Source: Halictus rubicundus
Taxonomy: Eukaryota; Arthropoda; Insecta; Hymenoptera; Halictidae
Direction: 5' to 3'
Assembly: GCF_050948215.1 (NCBI RefSeq)
Contig: NC_135163.1
Location: forward strand, 4,650,001 to 4,714,000
Length of the DNA: 64,000 bases
Shown here: positions 44,698-58,088 of the stretch, one piece after another
How positions within the stretch are numbered: position 1 is the stretch's first letter
Layout: each line of letters begins with the position of its first letter
The notes under the pieces: model-generated
Database searches by the model: none
Told to the model about the DNA's origin: nothing
What the model saw: the letters and a program-made list of their open reading frames with translations, nothing else
Made by a program: the position numbers and the translations under genes

Positions 44698-47236
44698 CAT
44701 GTTACAACAAGAATTAATTTCTAAACCTACGTATCGTCAAGACGTTATTTTGTTCACTCTGTAGACATTCTTTTCAGCAGTGGGGGTTGAACAATTGGAA
44801 AGACACGAAATTTTTCTCGAGCGACGACCGACTGTCAACGTTGCGCGGTTGGGTAATTATTCTTTTAAGAATAAATAGGAGAGCCTGATGTTTGAGTCAG
44901 TGATTACACGCTTCGCGTCCACCCGAAATACGAGTGCGTCACTGGGACTGGAACGGCGATGCTTGTGTCCCTGTGTATTAAAACTTGTCGGAGCAAAATC
45001 GCTGGTCGGCGAATCACCGAAAGGCGATAGAGGAAGCGCTGGCGGGTCTCCGTCGACTATGAAATGCACAATTTCCGTTCTTCCGGCGCACGTAGCTTAT
45101 CTTTCGGCCGCAGTAGCGCGTGACTTTCGACGTCGCGCGGAATATCCGCAGTCGACATTGTAAACCGACGGAGATAACGGGCCGCGGGAACAAACGCGTG
45201 CCCGTATAAATTCATATTAGCGTTGCTTACGCGCTGTTTTACTTCCGCCGTTACTTTTCGCTTCTTCCCGAGCCGCTGATCTACCGAACGTTTCCTCCGG
45301 GAGGCGGGACCGTTCGCCCTGACACGGACAAACCTGCGGAACAACTTCGGGTAGAGTACACTTAACCGTCCGCTCTTAGGGTACACTTAGTGTCCGCCGC
45401 TACTACCCCCCTAATTCCAGAAAAATGGAACCTCGGACCGAGAGAGCCGGACCGATTGAAACTTGATACTTGATATCGCTCCACCAGGGTTCTCTCTTCC
45501 GACGCGAGTCGGCACGCGGCATGTCGACGACCGCTTGGAAATTATGCGAAGAAGCTTCCCCCTACGTAGCGGAGGTTCAAACGAGCCACTCCGACGACGG
45601 AGACCCCGACGGAAGCCTTTCTCAAATGCAATCCCGACGGATGGGGAAACTTTCCAATCGAACGGAAAGGTCGCGCGCGTCCAGTAAATGTTCTGATTAC
45701 CACCAGCACACGGCGACCCTTCGCGCTCACCGGGTCAAACCGTGTCCCCTCCGACACCTCTTTACCTCTCAGACGCTGCTCGTAACATCGATTTTTAAAC
45801 TTTCAACTAACTCGACTGCGGAGAATATTCTCTTTCACGGTTTCGCCGCGGCGAAAGTGCAGTTCGAGTTCGCGGCGGCGGTCCGTTTTGATTTATTGAA
45901 TAGAATTTACGCGCCTTAGCCTCGTTTTAAAGGAAAGCAGGCACAGGAAAAGCCTGTGGCTGTGTCGGTGACTTGGGGCCACTTCGGATTTCCAGTCAGA
46001 GTCGCCAGATCAGGGGAATTTACTCGAATCTAGAGGAAAAAGTTACCCTCTCTTTGCCAGTACCGGATTAGTCACGTGACAGTGTGACACATGCACGACA
46101 GAAACGCGTCACGTGACCTAGCGTCGATAGCGTCGATAGCGACGATAGCGTCGTAGTGGGGAGACAAATCCTAATCTAGCAATTCTGTTCACAGTCCGTT
46201 TAATTATGTATTTACTGCTTACTTATTGCTGCCAATATAAGTAGCAATAGCTCGTTGTGAAAAATATTTCAAGTGAAACTTACTCTGCTTCGGGGGAGAA
46301 ATCTTATGACAAATTTTCACTGGGCGGACGTTCTTACGAGATTTCAAGGTGAATAAATGACCTTGAATGACCTTGGCAGAAGATAGTGTTGCAAAGAAAG
46401 CAGAAGTCACATTGAAATCTCGAAAACACGTCCACCTAGAGAAGATTTGTGACCACCGTGAGATGTCTCCCCTGAAACAGAGTAAGTTTTGCTAGAAATA
46501 TTTTTTACAGCGAGCTATAGTTCGTGAAATAATTGTATGCGAAACTTCGAATCCCTATACATATATTAATTAAGTTTTCTTTGAAATGAAGGTGATTGGT
46601 AGACGACGAATCTTCATGGAAAATCAAAATTTTCTACAAATTTTCTATAAACTTCAGCAGCACACATTATGGAAATGAGACCGCGTTCGTGTAATAATTC
46701 TACGCGTCCGTAACGTCGCGTAACATTTTGGTGAATATCACTACCCTCGATACATCATTGATACCGCTGATAGCAGGCACTGAATGTAGGTTACTAGTCG
46801 AGTTAATTTCCTGACGTAGATAGTCGGCGCTGATAGGTAGCGTTTGCATTCTGTTTCAGTTATTGCGCAGGGGAAATTCGAAGAGCGAGCAACCGTGTCA
46901 TACGCGCAGTTACCGATCTTCCAGCGGTGCGTTCACCGATTTCCAGAGTTCGATAAACGATTCAGCCGGTGTTGAAATCCGTTCCGAGGCTATTCCGAGC
47001 AATTTTCACCGCGATAAATTTCGTCGAGTGTACCAGATTTTAATTGCCGCAAGAAGCTGCCGAGACGCGCCGAGGACAATCGAACGAAACCGAACCAGCC
47101 AGTAGAGATTTATTAACCTCTACTGTACACTCGGTGTGTACGACACTCCGATGGAAATTTAAGTCCAATTTCTTAAGTGGGATCAACACTTCAGAGTCAT
47201 TAGCAAAACTAAATTACGCCCCCATCCAAAACTGAA
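44698..47236. other. Unassigned DNA, partly CpG-rich
   Basis: 44.9-45.9 kb is CpG-rich with several antiparallel open frames (up to 149 codons) that I cannot assign. 46.07-46.16 kb holds two E-box palindromes and GTCGATAGC repeats. TGACCTTGAATGACCTTGG lies near 46358. No exon supported. Confidence 0.45.
46071..46117. promoter_or_regulatory. Pair of GTCACGTGAC E-box palindromes
   Basis: GTCACGTGAC occurs exactly at 46071-46080 and 46108-46117, 37 bp apart. This ten-base palindrome is the consensus E-box of the MITF/TFE and USF bHLH-zip group and matches the CLEAR lysosomal-gene element. It is followed by three to four GTCGATAGC-type repeats (about 46121-46156). No adjacent promoter or gene is identifiable, so use as an enhancer is inference. 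Confidence 0.5.
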
Positions 47237-47390
47237 TACAGTGAATTCTCGATGTATGTCAACAACACGTGTCCTGCCAGCAGGGTCTCGAGCTTCGTGG
47301 CCCCTCGCGGAGTATACCCCGGGATAATGGGGATAATTCCGCGACGTGTATCACACAGGCTTTGACGACATATATAGAGAAATCACTGTA
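47237..47390 (+). mobile_element. Family A element, 154-bp form
   Basis: TACAGTGAATTCTCGATGTA on the left and TATAGAGAAATCACTGTA on the right. Same internal deletion type as 43447-43588 (GTCCTGCCAGCAGGG joined to the interior), so the two form a short subfamily. Central sequence GCGGAGTATACCCCGG. Confidence 0.9.
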
Positions 47391-49060
47391 ATTACCAGAA
47401 AAATAAATAGTCGCACCTGTAAGTTCGAACAGATTTCCAAAGCTGCTGTACACGGAACGTTCATCAGACGGGAGCGTATAGTTCCGAAAGAAAAGACCAT
47501 TTCCCATTGTCTAGATTTCGTCAGCCCCCGCTACTTCCTGCAGAAGGCACGGGACAGATTAGCAGCTGCGATTAAACTATGAGATTCAAGATTTCCCGAC
47601 CCTGTTCTCTCGCGGTATCTCGAAAGGAAGAAACGATCTAACGTCTCCCTCCAGACTCTGGAGTCCAGAGCGAGTTCCTACGAGAACTTTCCGTCGGACG
47701 TACGTCCTGGAGAAAGACGGCAGACAGGAGAGGGAGTATCTTGTTAATCCTGCTTCGCGAGGAACATCCTTTCGAATCGTGAGCGTCGAGTAATTAGATG
47801 TAATCCCGATAACGTCCCCTCCCGGCATGATAAATAGCTGCTGGCTAGATTGTTCACTCCCTCGGTTGCTGGATGCTAACCGGACCGTCGACAAAATTCA
47901 CTTGATCGCCGTTCCGCGGGGACGACGGGGGGAGACTAAATTCAGGAATGATAATTATCGGCGGGTAAACAATTCGATTATTCCGGCCGGGAAAAGTTGG
48001 TAGCCAACCCCCTCGACGCGGAGCGCGGCTTTAAGCGTAAGCGGTTTCCGGCGAAATCCTCAACCAAGGACTACTACCTCTCTGTCTGCAGGCAGACGGT
48101 AATTCTTGCTTAAACGGAGCGCCAGGATGAACGAGATAGGGAAAGGGTTGAATTGCCTCGGCGCGCAAATTAGGAGCTGCCCTTGTTTTAGGCCCTTGTT
48201 TAATTTGGCTACCCCTTATGTCAGCCACGCTCCGCCAAGATACACACGTTTTGCGACGTTGTTTCCGCTCGTCCCTCGTCCTCTGTATCCCCGTTGATCC
48301 TTCTCTACCTCTATCCTATAGTTTGGACTTTACCTTCGCTCCCATCTTCTTCTGGCCAGTTTTTGCGCCCCGTTGCTTTTCGACATCTTGCACACAGGTT
48401 TCATCCGAGGATCTACTCTTTCATTCCTGCGCTCAATCTCGACACTCCGTGTTTTCTTTTCAGGGCGTCGGCTCGAGTGTGTTTGTCGTTGGACATCGGT
48501 ATACTTACAGTTGACGCCGGACAAATGAATTCGGACGCAAACGGTTTTCTTTCCGTTTGTTGCCCTTTGTCGGATTGTACGAATGTTTTGCGTCGCGGGA
48601 TGTTTGCATTTCGTTCTACCTGTAATTGTTCGAGAAGTTACAACGAAGGCACGTGTTGTGTATCACAGAAAATAGAATAAGTCTTTCTCTATGTAGAAAT
48701 GGACAAAAGTGTTCGGATGATCGAGCTTCAAACGTAGTGCTATGATACGAGACAGAAAAATGTCGATAAACAATTGAGTATCAATATTTGACGAGTGTAG
48801 CATGTTCCTCAAAGCGCAATGTAGAACAGCTACGAAAAATCGTACAGCGACTTTTGTGGGGCTATTTTAGAGGAGAAACGTCAGCCTGCAAATCTCTGGT
48901 GTATTCAGGCATGAAACAAATTTTTCCATCCTCGTAGGAACGTTCGAATTTGCAAAATTCTCTACGAAGGAAAGCTATGCTTCTTCTTTCTTTTATTGCG
49001 CGACGCACATATGTATATCACGGAAGGAACTACCTCTTAAAGAAGTTCCTTCCTAGGAAC
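47391..49060. other. Unassigned DNA
   Basis: Overlapping open frames up to 128 codons on both strands (47.59-48.68 kb), none recognisable. No structured repeat noticed. Confidence 0.45.
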
Positions 49061-49632
49061 TTAACCTCTTAAGCACTGTACGCCACTATAGTGGCTTCCG
49101 TGGAAAACATCGGTTTGAACGGTACGCCACTATAGTGGCTACCGTGGAAAGCATCAGAGACAGAGTTCTGGACAAGTGCTTAGGGGGGCCGGCGTGGTTT
49201 GAAATCCATATACGTATGCAAGGGTCAAAATCTAGACAAACTGCCGCTTCAATATTGCAATGAGCAGTTTAGAAGTGGTCAATTGTGTTTCCTAAAAGTC
49301 CAATCTACGTCTGTATGGAGCCCAAATTGCGAATTTCTACCATATCGTGGAGTAATTTGTAATATTCGGCAGAAAATTCGAATTCTGAAGCAAGTATGGC
49401 GTCACAAGATGGCTGCCGCTGAGAGATTCTCTTAATTTCGAGACATTTAGTGTTCGTATCGAAAAAAAGGCTCCATACAGACGTAGCAAAGACATGCACA
49501 AACACGGTGGTATGCATTTTTAATTGATTACTTACTTATTTAAGACGTAAAATGTCTAAAAAAAAAAAGGGCACAGCGTAACATAGCGTGACAGTCAAGG
49601 CCAAATGCCTGCTGGCCCCCTTAAGAGGTTAA
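49061..49632. mobile_element. TTAA-flanked element with CCTCTTAAG ends
   Basis: TTAA (49061-49064), then CCTCTTAAGCACTGTACG; the far end CCCCCTTAAGAGG is followed by TTAA (49629-49632). The body is 564 bp. Two perfect GCCACTATAGTGGC palindromes (49082-49095 and 49126-49139) sit in a 44-bp tandem duplication near the left end. An 18-bp perfect inverted pair, CTACGTCTGTATGGAGCC and its complement, lies at about 49306-49323 and 49471-49488. TTAA duplication indicates a piggyBac-like non-autonomous element. The open frames inside are not transposase. Confidence 0.8.
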
Positions 49633-50310
49633 AGTGCATTAACGAAACACTCCGGACGTGTCCTACCTTATTTCGAACAATGCATTTGGCGGGGAGCCTC
49701 GGTTTTGCACCGGTCCGGTGTAATCGATCACTCTACTATAATTGACTGGGCCGGACACCTCGGCGCAATTTCTGGTGAGAGGCAAACGGAACGAGGTGGA
49801 CAGACTCGCGTCCGCGGGAACCCTGACATCCCCCTGTCAACAGTTTGCCACTTCGGATAATTCCAGAGACTCGTTAGAGGTGTCGCGGGCAGCCAGGAAA
49901 GTCGCGTGCGGCAGACTTGCAAGTTCTTGGTCCTGCGGGGCAGCTTTGCAGTTCACGCGACGGAGCGGAGCGGCGGCGGCTTTGTTCCCACTTTGTGGCA
50001 CTTACGACTTCGTAAAACCGTCGAACAGAGCTCTGGGAACTGGCCGGGCCGTTCTTGGTGCTTGCTGCCTTATGCCTCTGTTGCCGAACGATCAATCCAA
50101 CCTCTCCTCCGGCTCCCTCCTATTGAACCCAGGATTAAAATACACGTGTGTCTCCAGCCGGCGCTAATAAACGTTTACGCTCCTACGTGAGATCCATGTT
50201 TGCTTTCGATTCGAATTTCCTGCTTCTTGATCCTAGCGTTCTGCTTCCGTTCCCTCTCTCTCCCTCTCCTTTAAACCGAAAGAAAATTCTATTTAGTTGT
50301 AGTCGCTGTA

Positions 50311-50450
50311 TAAATTTCTCATTAAATGTTATTCTATCGTGGTGTAATCAAATTTCTCATTAAATGATATTACATCGCCATATAATCGAATTTCGTAACA
50401 AGTAATATTAAACCGTGTACAATTTCTCTCTACACGATTATATTAAATAC
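50311..50450 (+). repeat. Degenerate ~39-bp tandem repeat
   Basis: Three to four units of AAATTTCTCATTAAATG-type followed by ATTNNATCG. The first two are well matched and the later ones decayed. Confidence 0.75.
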
Positions 50451-51444
50451 CTTGTTTGTAAACCTACATGAACCGTATTATGGTTTCAGATATATCGTAA
50501 ACATATGATCTGAAATTTCTCGAAAGTATCTATAGCTAAACTTTATTATTGTATCGTGACCACTACCGTTGAAATGGGTGACTAAGAATATAGATTACCA
50601 ATTTCAAACGCTTCTGCGAACGTATCAAGCTATAATTATTCGGAATAACTAATTCGCGGAGAGAATGTGTTGGCGAATGTTTATCTGTTCATGGTATCAT
50701 AGTGAAAGCTTCACTCTCGAACAAACTCGAATTCCGAACGATCGCGCAGCTTTATTGACAAATTTTACGCGAAATGTCAGGAGCGAATAACAACTACGAT
50801 CATGCCGACCATAAAATACACCGTAAAATGATATGTCCGTTAACTGTTGGGTTGTTTGTATTGGTTGAGTTCGGTATGAGCGAGTTGGTACGAACGAGTT
50901 TGAGCATTGTGCAGAGTGAGTGTAAAGTGCGACAGTTGGCAGCGCTGAGGATATAGGTTAGGATCGCCGTCCGAGTCTCAGAGCATATATTCTTAGGTTT
51001 ATATAGTCTAAGGTCTGAGCGTATCGAGTGTTCCGTTTATATATCGTTTACATTATTCTTATTAAACTAATTATGAACAGACTCGAGTGTTTCATAATGA
51101 TTAAACTCATCTCTAAAAGAGCCTATCATAGTTTACAAATATTTTTTCGCAAGATGCGGCGATCTGTAAGATGTGGAATTTATCTAAACTTTGAAAACAG
51201 CGAAGACAAACTACATACCTATTGCAGCCTCCTTACATATTTTGTTGTTGGTAGAGCGATGGAAAATATTTTTAAGGTAGGTGACAGTGTTCAGTGACGT
51301 CTCCAAAACAGTTTCGCCATATTTGTTCCCACATGACCTGAGGAAATAATCGTAAAATTTTTTTATTATTTAAAAGAAGATACATTTTCAATAGAAATTC
51401 TCATGTGGATAGGTTGTAGATTTTGTGTATGTATAGCTTATAAG

Positions 51445-51590
51445 TAGACTGCGTATTCTATGCATTTACGATAGAAATGGGCACATCGAATTTAAACCAG
51501 CAAACAGATTAGAGGAATTAACGAATATGTACGTATTGTCTTCAACTTATTCAAATTAATGAAGAGGGAAAGACTTATGTGGACGTCGAA
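51445..51590 (+). mobile_element. Family B fragment, left end
   Basis: TAGACTGCGTATTCTATGCA, then a match to the family interior up to about AGAGGAATTAACGAATATG. No right end found. Confidence 0.55.
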
Positions 51591-51777
51591 AGGTAAATAT
51601 CTAAGTTACAAATATGCGAAATAAAATTCTGACCTTGCCGCGATTTCTCGATAGTTAGCTCGGTAATAATGGAGAGTTACATCAATATGCACACGGTAAT
51701 CGTGCGTCCGAACTCGTTGTTGCAGTATTCATTTTCAATTATCCATTGCCACGGGCGAAAGTGAAAAAGGACATGCG

Positions 51778-51821
51778 CAATTTATCAAATGCTCCAGCGA
51801 AATTTATCAAATGCTCCAGCG
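51778..51821 (+). repeat. 22-bp tandem duplication
   Basis: Two copies of AATTTATCAAATGCTCCAGC, with one preceding base differing, directly adjacent. Confidence 0.95.
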
Positions 51822-53862
51822 CAATTAGAGGCCGCTGTTTCAATTTCTGCGTACCGTATTTATTCAACTACGCGGCTCCTATGTTCCATCGAAACGGTTA
51901 TCGGCCGAATGGTAATTGGAGAACGTGCCGCGAGATTATTTTTCTCGAGATTCCAGAGATACGAAGAACCGGCCCGATATTTTTCGCGGACACCTTCCGG
52001 GACACAGGAACCAGTGGAGAGACGGGCAAAGAGAATCGCGCGCAGGTGGTCGCGTACGGTTAATTGCGGCGCTGCTCGCGAATTAGATGCTGCTAATTAT
52101 AATTCCGCTCCGCGAGCAATCCCAGCGTACCACGATTAAGGGACTAACGACCAAAAACCGCGACGATATCTTGCCGATGGGTTTTTTACTTTCGCCGAAG
52201 CCCTTGCTTCTACGTTAAACATTTCTTTTAATCTTTCAGCGAAGCCCTTCGAGGATGCCCTTCGTATCGTTCGTTCAATTTTGCTCCACGCTAAAATGAA
52301 AGGAAACGAATAAAAAGTGTGCTCCGGTATGGATTCTCGTCTTCCTTTTTTTCTAATACTATTGTGTACGTCGTACAGCAACACTTCGTACAGTTCTACG
52401 CTTTCCTTAACCCTAAGCACTCCAGAATTTAGTAAACACGAAGGGCTAACATACTAGGCACCAAAAAGAATTACTAAAAATATTAATAAACCATGTGAAA
52501 TGGTGATACGGAAAAAATGTGAAGAAATAACATTCGTCGTTTATTTGGGAGCCGTACCCCATGCTCTTGGTATTTCATTGGGCGTAATGGCTAACATTTT
52601 GATGAAATATTTCCAAAACGAAGTAAAGGGGGCTCTCCGATTTCTTTTTTTCACGAACTGCCGCCGTATTTGCGCAATATCTGGTCGACAGCGAGAATTC
52701 TTCTTTTTAAACATTTCGTCCCGATTCATCTCCAGCTCGCCCACGCTATTCGGGGCGTCGCGCTCTCGAGCACTTCAATTAGATTTCTTGATAACGTGAA
52801 CGGGCACATGTCCCCGAGACATATGTGCGTGTGACGATGCATTTCCCTCCAGTTTAATTAAAGCTAAAACGGCCCTTTCTTTAATTGGACTTCGAATTAT
52901 AGTGTTAGCCGCACGCGTCCTCGCAAGCTGTTTATTAAAGTGTGCCTGGATCAGGTCTTCGCTGGAGCCACATTATACTGGGTGTTCCAAAAATGATTTA
53001 CTTCACTGAAAGGGACGATTCCCGAGATGATTCGATTAATGAGTTATCAACGAAAAACGCGGACCAATCGGTACGCTGCTGCTACAGTGGACGGATTCCG
53101 ATTAATTCCATACACTGCAATTAATTTAGATTTTCAAGTAAAACTAAAAAATTCGATTGAGTAAGCATAGAGTAGAGATGTTTCACTAATGTTTCTTGCG
53201 CTGCGCGCATGTTCTCTCGCATTTGAAAAACGCGTAAAGATCCGCCGTCTATTCATTACGCTTAATTAATTGCTCCGGCTGCAAAAACGCCGCACGACTG
53301 TTCCTCTTGCTATTAGCAGGAAAACAATATCTGATTGTTACAAGGAAAATTCGTGCATTCGCAGGTCTTAAAAGACTGGGCGTTCCGTTTAATAACGCCG
53401 CGGTAAAAAAGAAATTATAAAACCGGCATTTCGAGTGCCCGCCCGGAAGTAATGCTCGAAACACCGTCGGTTAATTAAAGAGAGCCACCAGCTATTTTCA
53501 TTTCCTGGCGAAGCAACAAAGCCCGGTCGCCTAAACCTCTTTCCATTAACTTTTTCGCTGGGACGCGACGTCGCGTCGCGTCGCGTCTCGCCGTCTCAGC
53601 GGATCCGCCGAAGAATCGGCTGAAATCAGCTTACAAGTTGAACCAACTTCATTGTACCCGGTGTTTCGCGAGTTCCGCGTTCAAATAATTGATCAACCTT
53701 TTCGCTGGCGTCGTGGCTGCCCGGTAACAAGACCGTGAGAAATCCATACGGTAATCTTCTTGGACCGGAAGAGATCGATTTCTCGATAAAAACCGACTCG
53801 AACTCGAAAGTCCCTTTTCTTCTCCTCGGTTGTCTGGCTACTCTATTTGTTTTTCGCTGTCG

Positions 53863-53863
<1 letters not shown>

Positions 53864-53917
<54 letters not shown>
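53864..53917. repeat. (CT)n microsatellite
   Basis: CT run of about 54 bases, the longest pure CT tract in the window. Confidence 0.97.
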
Positions 53918-53920
<3 letters not shown>

Positions 53921-56900
53921 CTATGTTTGCACAAATTCTAGTTCGCTGCGGTTCTCGCGGTCCGGGCTTTGCATTCTGCGACGTTCAAGGGACAAACAGG
54001 CTGCAATGGCGGCGACGCGTCGCCTCTACCAGGGCTGCCATATCGGGGTAAATAGCCAGTTCCTTGATCACTAGGATGCTCAGCTTTATGCAATTACCGT
54101 AATTGGTACGCTTATGAATAATTCGGCTGGCCAGTCGAAAACGTCGACCAACCGTTTCTCAGGTTTGATACGGTTCTGTGCCTTTTTTTATCACGATTCC
54201 GTCCCAGTTTTCATCCCGCCATTTAACGGAGAGGAGAACTACTTCGACGAGTTTTATCGACGGAATCATTAAAGATTAAATGTATGTTCTTGCGGAGAAA
54301 CGGGCGATTCAAGTCTGGTAAATGGGAAATCAATAAATCATTGTTCGCTTATAACTGTCGAGCATTTCAATCGGTTTACAAATAATATTTCCGCGGTAGA
54401 ACGGCGCGCTGGTAAAGGCGGAGGAAAAGTCCGTCCTTTCAAGAAACAAACTCCACAGGTTTCCTCGATAAAATCGTTCTTTTGTGTGCCCGCTTGATTC
54501 CATTCTCGTCGATGGAACGAAAATCCCCTATTAAATAAACTCGCCGCTCCGAAATAATACAACGAAAACTCGCGAGATTGTTCTCGTCGCATGATCTCTC
54601 GACGTCCTCTAATTCACGATCAAAATCATGTAATTCCCCTGTTGTGTTCGCTCGTTACAGTTTCCCAATCGAAGCGCGCGAAAATTGACGCTCGGCTTTA
54701 ACTCGGAACCATTATTTTGGAATTTTCAGATAGTCATTTTAATATTTATGAGCCGGTGAAACAAGAACATCAACAAGCACCGACGTTTTAGAGGTTGCAT
54801 TTTTTTCTGTTTATCGTTTGTTTTCTAGAATGCGAAAAGTAAACGTAAAACTTTCTTTCCCCGGTTATATTTTTTTAATTGAACCGCGCCGAAATTAACG
54901 TTCCGTTCAGGGGAAAAGTTCGTCTACAACAAACTCGTTTTAATAGCATACCGGGTAGGTCGCCATAAAAATTTTTCACTCCGCGCATTTATTTTGTAAT
55001 TTTCAAGTACCAATTTTAATATTCATAAACTACAGTAATATAGATTATTATGAACTAATGAAGTTAAGAAATACCGTTATAATAAATGAAAATAAACTAT
55101 CACGGTTTCTTCTTAACTGTTGCATTATAATTAGGGGTGTGCGGGGTCACGAAATTTCGGGAACCCGAGCCTCGGGTCGGGTCGGGCCGGATACCGAAAG
55201 TTTGTCGGGGCCATAAATATCATTCTCGGAGAAATGATTGTTTAACACTAGGTTAAATATTTTTAATTTACTATTATTGAGATTGTGAAGATCCATACGT
55301 GGAATTACTCAATAAATTTATTTCTTTAGGTGTATATTATTTAAAAAATGGCTAAAAACTTGGATAGACATATTCCTCTTATGTTTATAATGCAAAATAC
55401 TCACTTTTAGTGTTCCCGTAATGTATTAAAGGTAGCGCAAGCAAGCGATTGCGGAGTTCTATATTATTTTATAGAAATTGCATTTATAGGCGCCATCGTG
55501 TCCATTCGCGAGCAGGAAAACGCGTTAATATTCATTGCTTCTAATTTATCGTCGTTACGATCCCGGTGCACTCGGTTCGCTCTCGAAGCAGGATCGATAT
55601 TCGACCGAAGCGATGCTTTTCCGCGAGCGGAGAACGCTTCCTCGGGTTCTTTCATCGCGCGCAAATGAAAGGCAAATGCGCGAAGCGAGCGGACCTGATT
55701 CACGGCGGAAAAAGTTCCTCGGCGACGGGTTTCGGGAATATGCGTGTCCTTTTCACCGAGAGCGCGCGGTCATGGTCGGGGAGGAAAAATAAATAATCCT
55801 AATTGCAGCCGAACGGTCTCTGGCCGTGATGAAGAAGAGAAAGAAAATAAGAGCGACGGGACACCGGGGCCCGTCTCTGTGTCGAGACAATGGCCGTCTG
55901 CCGCATGTGTTCCCAGTTCCCAGGTTTTTCTCCCCGCCGACGATTTTCTTCCAGTCTTTCAACGGCTTCGCCCCCGCTTTTATAATTCCCCTAATTATTT
56001 ATTCACCGCGCAAAGTAACGGGTTGTATCGCCGATATTTCCCGTCGAACCTTTCCTTCCGCCGACAAAAAATCCCGGGGGTTTATGGCTGTTCGTGGTTC
56101 CCGCGGGCCGCGATCGAGGTCATGCCCTCCGTACAGGATTCACAACACCACCCGGTTATGATTCCTTCTCGCCGCAAAAACTACGTCGATTGCCGCGAAT
56201 ATTATTCCCGCGTAATTAAAGCATCGCTATTCTCCGAATATTTATATTTATTTTGAACGTAATTATACGTTATTTTTCACTGTCCGCTATAAACTATCGT
56301 GCGATAAGATATCGCGTAATTTTGGCGAAATAAAGATTTCTATTTAATAGTTTGCATTCTGTTTGGCTGGAAAACGGTAGTACTCTGAGGAGGATATGTA
56401 ATTTCAAAAATAAAATATTTTTATTTCACCGAATTACGGAGTAAAATATTTCTATTTTAGTAATCGGGAAGGAAAGAAGAAATATTATATTTTAATAATC
56501 AGGCAAAAAAATTGCGGCAACTAGAGGTGGGTAATATTTGGCGAAATAAATATTTCAAATACTGTTTAATATTGTAGATTTTGTTCGGGTTCATAAAAGT
56601 GGTATTCTAAATAGGGTATATAATTTAAAAAATAAAATATATTCCTATTTTAGTAATCTGAAACGCAAGATAGAATATTTTATTTTAATAATCTTTTAAT
56701 AATCTTATTTTAATAATCTATAAAATTGGCTTTTGATCGAGGGTTAGATGTTTCTTTCAAGATAAAGCAGATATACACCTAGCGACAGAAAATACGAATA
56801 AATAAACAAAATAACGAAAACTGTTTCAAAGAAATATTTTTGCTCACAACTAAAAAACATTTTTTGCCAAACTAAACTAATCCTTCTAATATCTCAAAAA

Positions 56901-57673
56901 GGATTCAAAGTCGTTTGGTCAACGTCTGCAGAGTTAATCGTTTTTAAAAATTGTACGAACACATTTCTAGGCTAGCCTCGTAAATACTTATCGAATCAAT
57001 CTGCAAAACTAGTACTCGCATCGGCAAACATTGACATAGTGCACGGCACGGGAGCGATATTCGTCGACTAAGAATTTTGAGTCCGGGACGACCTGAACCC
57101 CGACACAGTTTCCCCGAGATATTTTCCTTGCACTCGAGCGCGACGGTTGCCCGCGTTAATCATCCTAATGCGATGATTCGATTTCCTTTTTCCCCATAGC
57201 TCGTTGGCCACCAACATCCCGGGCGACGCCGACGATGGTTCGAAATAGACACACCCGTAGCGATATTATTCACTGCGTCATCGTTTCGGTTACGGTTACG
57301 TCAATCGTGCGATTGACCTGCTACCGTCTCGCCCGCTGCGGACGACGAGGGTGAGCCCCATGGGTCACCATGGTTAACCGTATACTTAACCCCCGCGCGT
57401 CTGTGTCACGGAGACACTCGAATCGAGGGGATCCCCGTCGTCTTTCGACGTTGCGGTTGGGGCAAACGTTTTTCGAGACTGCGACAGGCCCACATGCATT
57501 AATGCCCTACGCCCCTCCGGAAGTGGAACGATCCTACTCGCAGGGAGAAAAGTGAATGACAGCCGTCGGTGTCGACTGTTAGAGGCATCACGATCTGATT
57601 GCAGTATTAATCCTTTGCGCACGAACGTTTTCACCACGAAACGAAAACGTTTTTCTAAGAGAACACTTAAGCG
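53918..57673. other. Unassigned DNA
   Basis: 55.13-55.21 kb has GGGTCGGGTCGGGCC words like those near 20.8 and 27.9 kb. 55.5-56.25 kb has open frames up to 170 codons in overlapping frames that I do not recognise. A tandem duplication lies at 56322-56695. 56868-56920 is a diverged inverted relative of 60090-60135. 57.1-57.6 kb is CpG-rich. No exon supported. Confidence 0.45.
56322..56695 (+). repeat. Diverged tandem duplication, 215-bp offset
   Basis: Copies starting at 56322 and 56537 share TTGGCGAAATAAA, AATTTAAAAAATAAAATAT-like text, CTATTTTAGTAATC and ATTTTAATAATC in the same order. Confidence 0.75.
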
Positions 57674-57722
57674 AACTGTTTACTCGATACAAGTCCACGA
57701 CACGGGTCTACTCAGGGACGTA
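57674..57722 (+). mobile_element. Family A copy, left part, split by the Tc1 transposon
   Basis: AACTGTTTACTCGATACAAG, then CGACACGGGTCTACTCAGGG and ACG before the TA target. It continues at 59391 after the transposon. Confidence 0.88.
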
Positions 57723-57945
57723 CAGTGACTCCCATAAATATTCGGACACTAGGTATAACTAACTTTACGACTTGATAATTCGTTTGTTGATAAAGCAATC
57801 GCCCTGGAAATTGTTTCTAGCAATAAAACATTTATTAAGGATGATAAACATATATAATTTATTTGAAAAATATATATACGTTTCATGATAAAAATTATTA
57901 AACGAAATAATGGACCATTTGTGGCTCACAAAAATATTCGGACAC
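57723..57945. repeat. Left terminal inverted repeat, IR/DR type
   Basis: Outer box CCCATAAATATTCGGACAC at the terminus and inner box CACAAAAATATTCGGACAC at 57927-57945. These direct repeats within the TIR are the likely transposase binding sites. Shared middle text includes CTTTACGACTTGATAATTC. Confidence 0.93.
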
Positions 57946-58088
57946 GTATTATATTTCTCTGGCAATCGCCTTCTGGGGACGCGATATTCCAAGAACGGGA
58001 AAACGTTTGTTTACAAACAGAATCTCGTGGGCCATTAGATGTCCATGCCATCTCGCTACTGTCAGTAGTAAACGTGAATTCGTTCAAA

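Larger units (their letters stand above)
49633..53863. other. Unassigned DNA
   Basis: 49.7-50.2 kb is CpG-rich with open frames up to 141 codons that I cannot assign. Small tandem repeats lie at 50311-50450 and 51778-51821, a family B left end at 51445, a single piggyBac-like end (TTAACCCTAAGCACTCC) at 52409, and a TACTGGGTGTTCC end at 52977. No exon supported. Confidence 0.45.

Noticed and set aside
57600..57660. piggyBac-like end TTAATCCTTTGCGCACGAACG
   Set aside because: No matching second end or second TTAA found nearby; the GAACGTTTTC/GAAAACGTTTTT pairing is only a small local hairpin.
57885..58088. In-frame 68-codon extension upstream of the transposase ATG at 58089
   Set aside because: Most of it lies within the left inverted repeat, the residues do not resemble the family, and starting at 58089 gives the normal ~340-residue length with a helix-turn-helix near the amino end.
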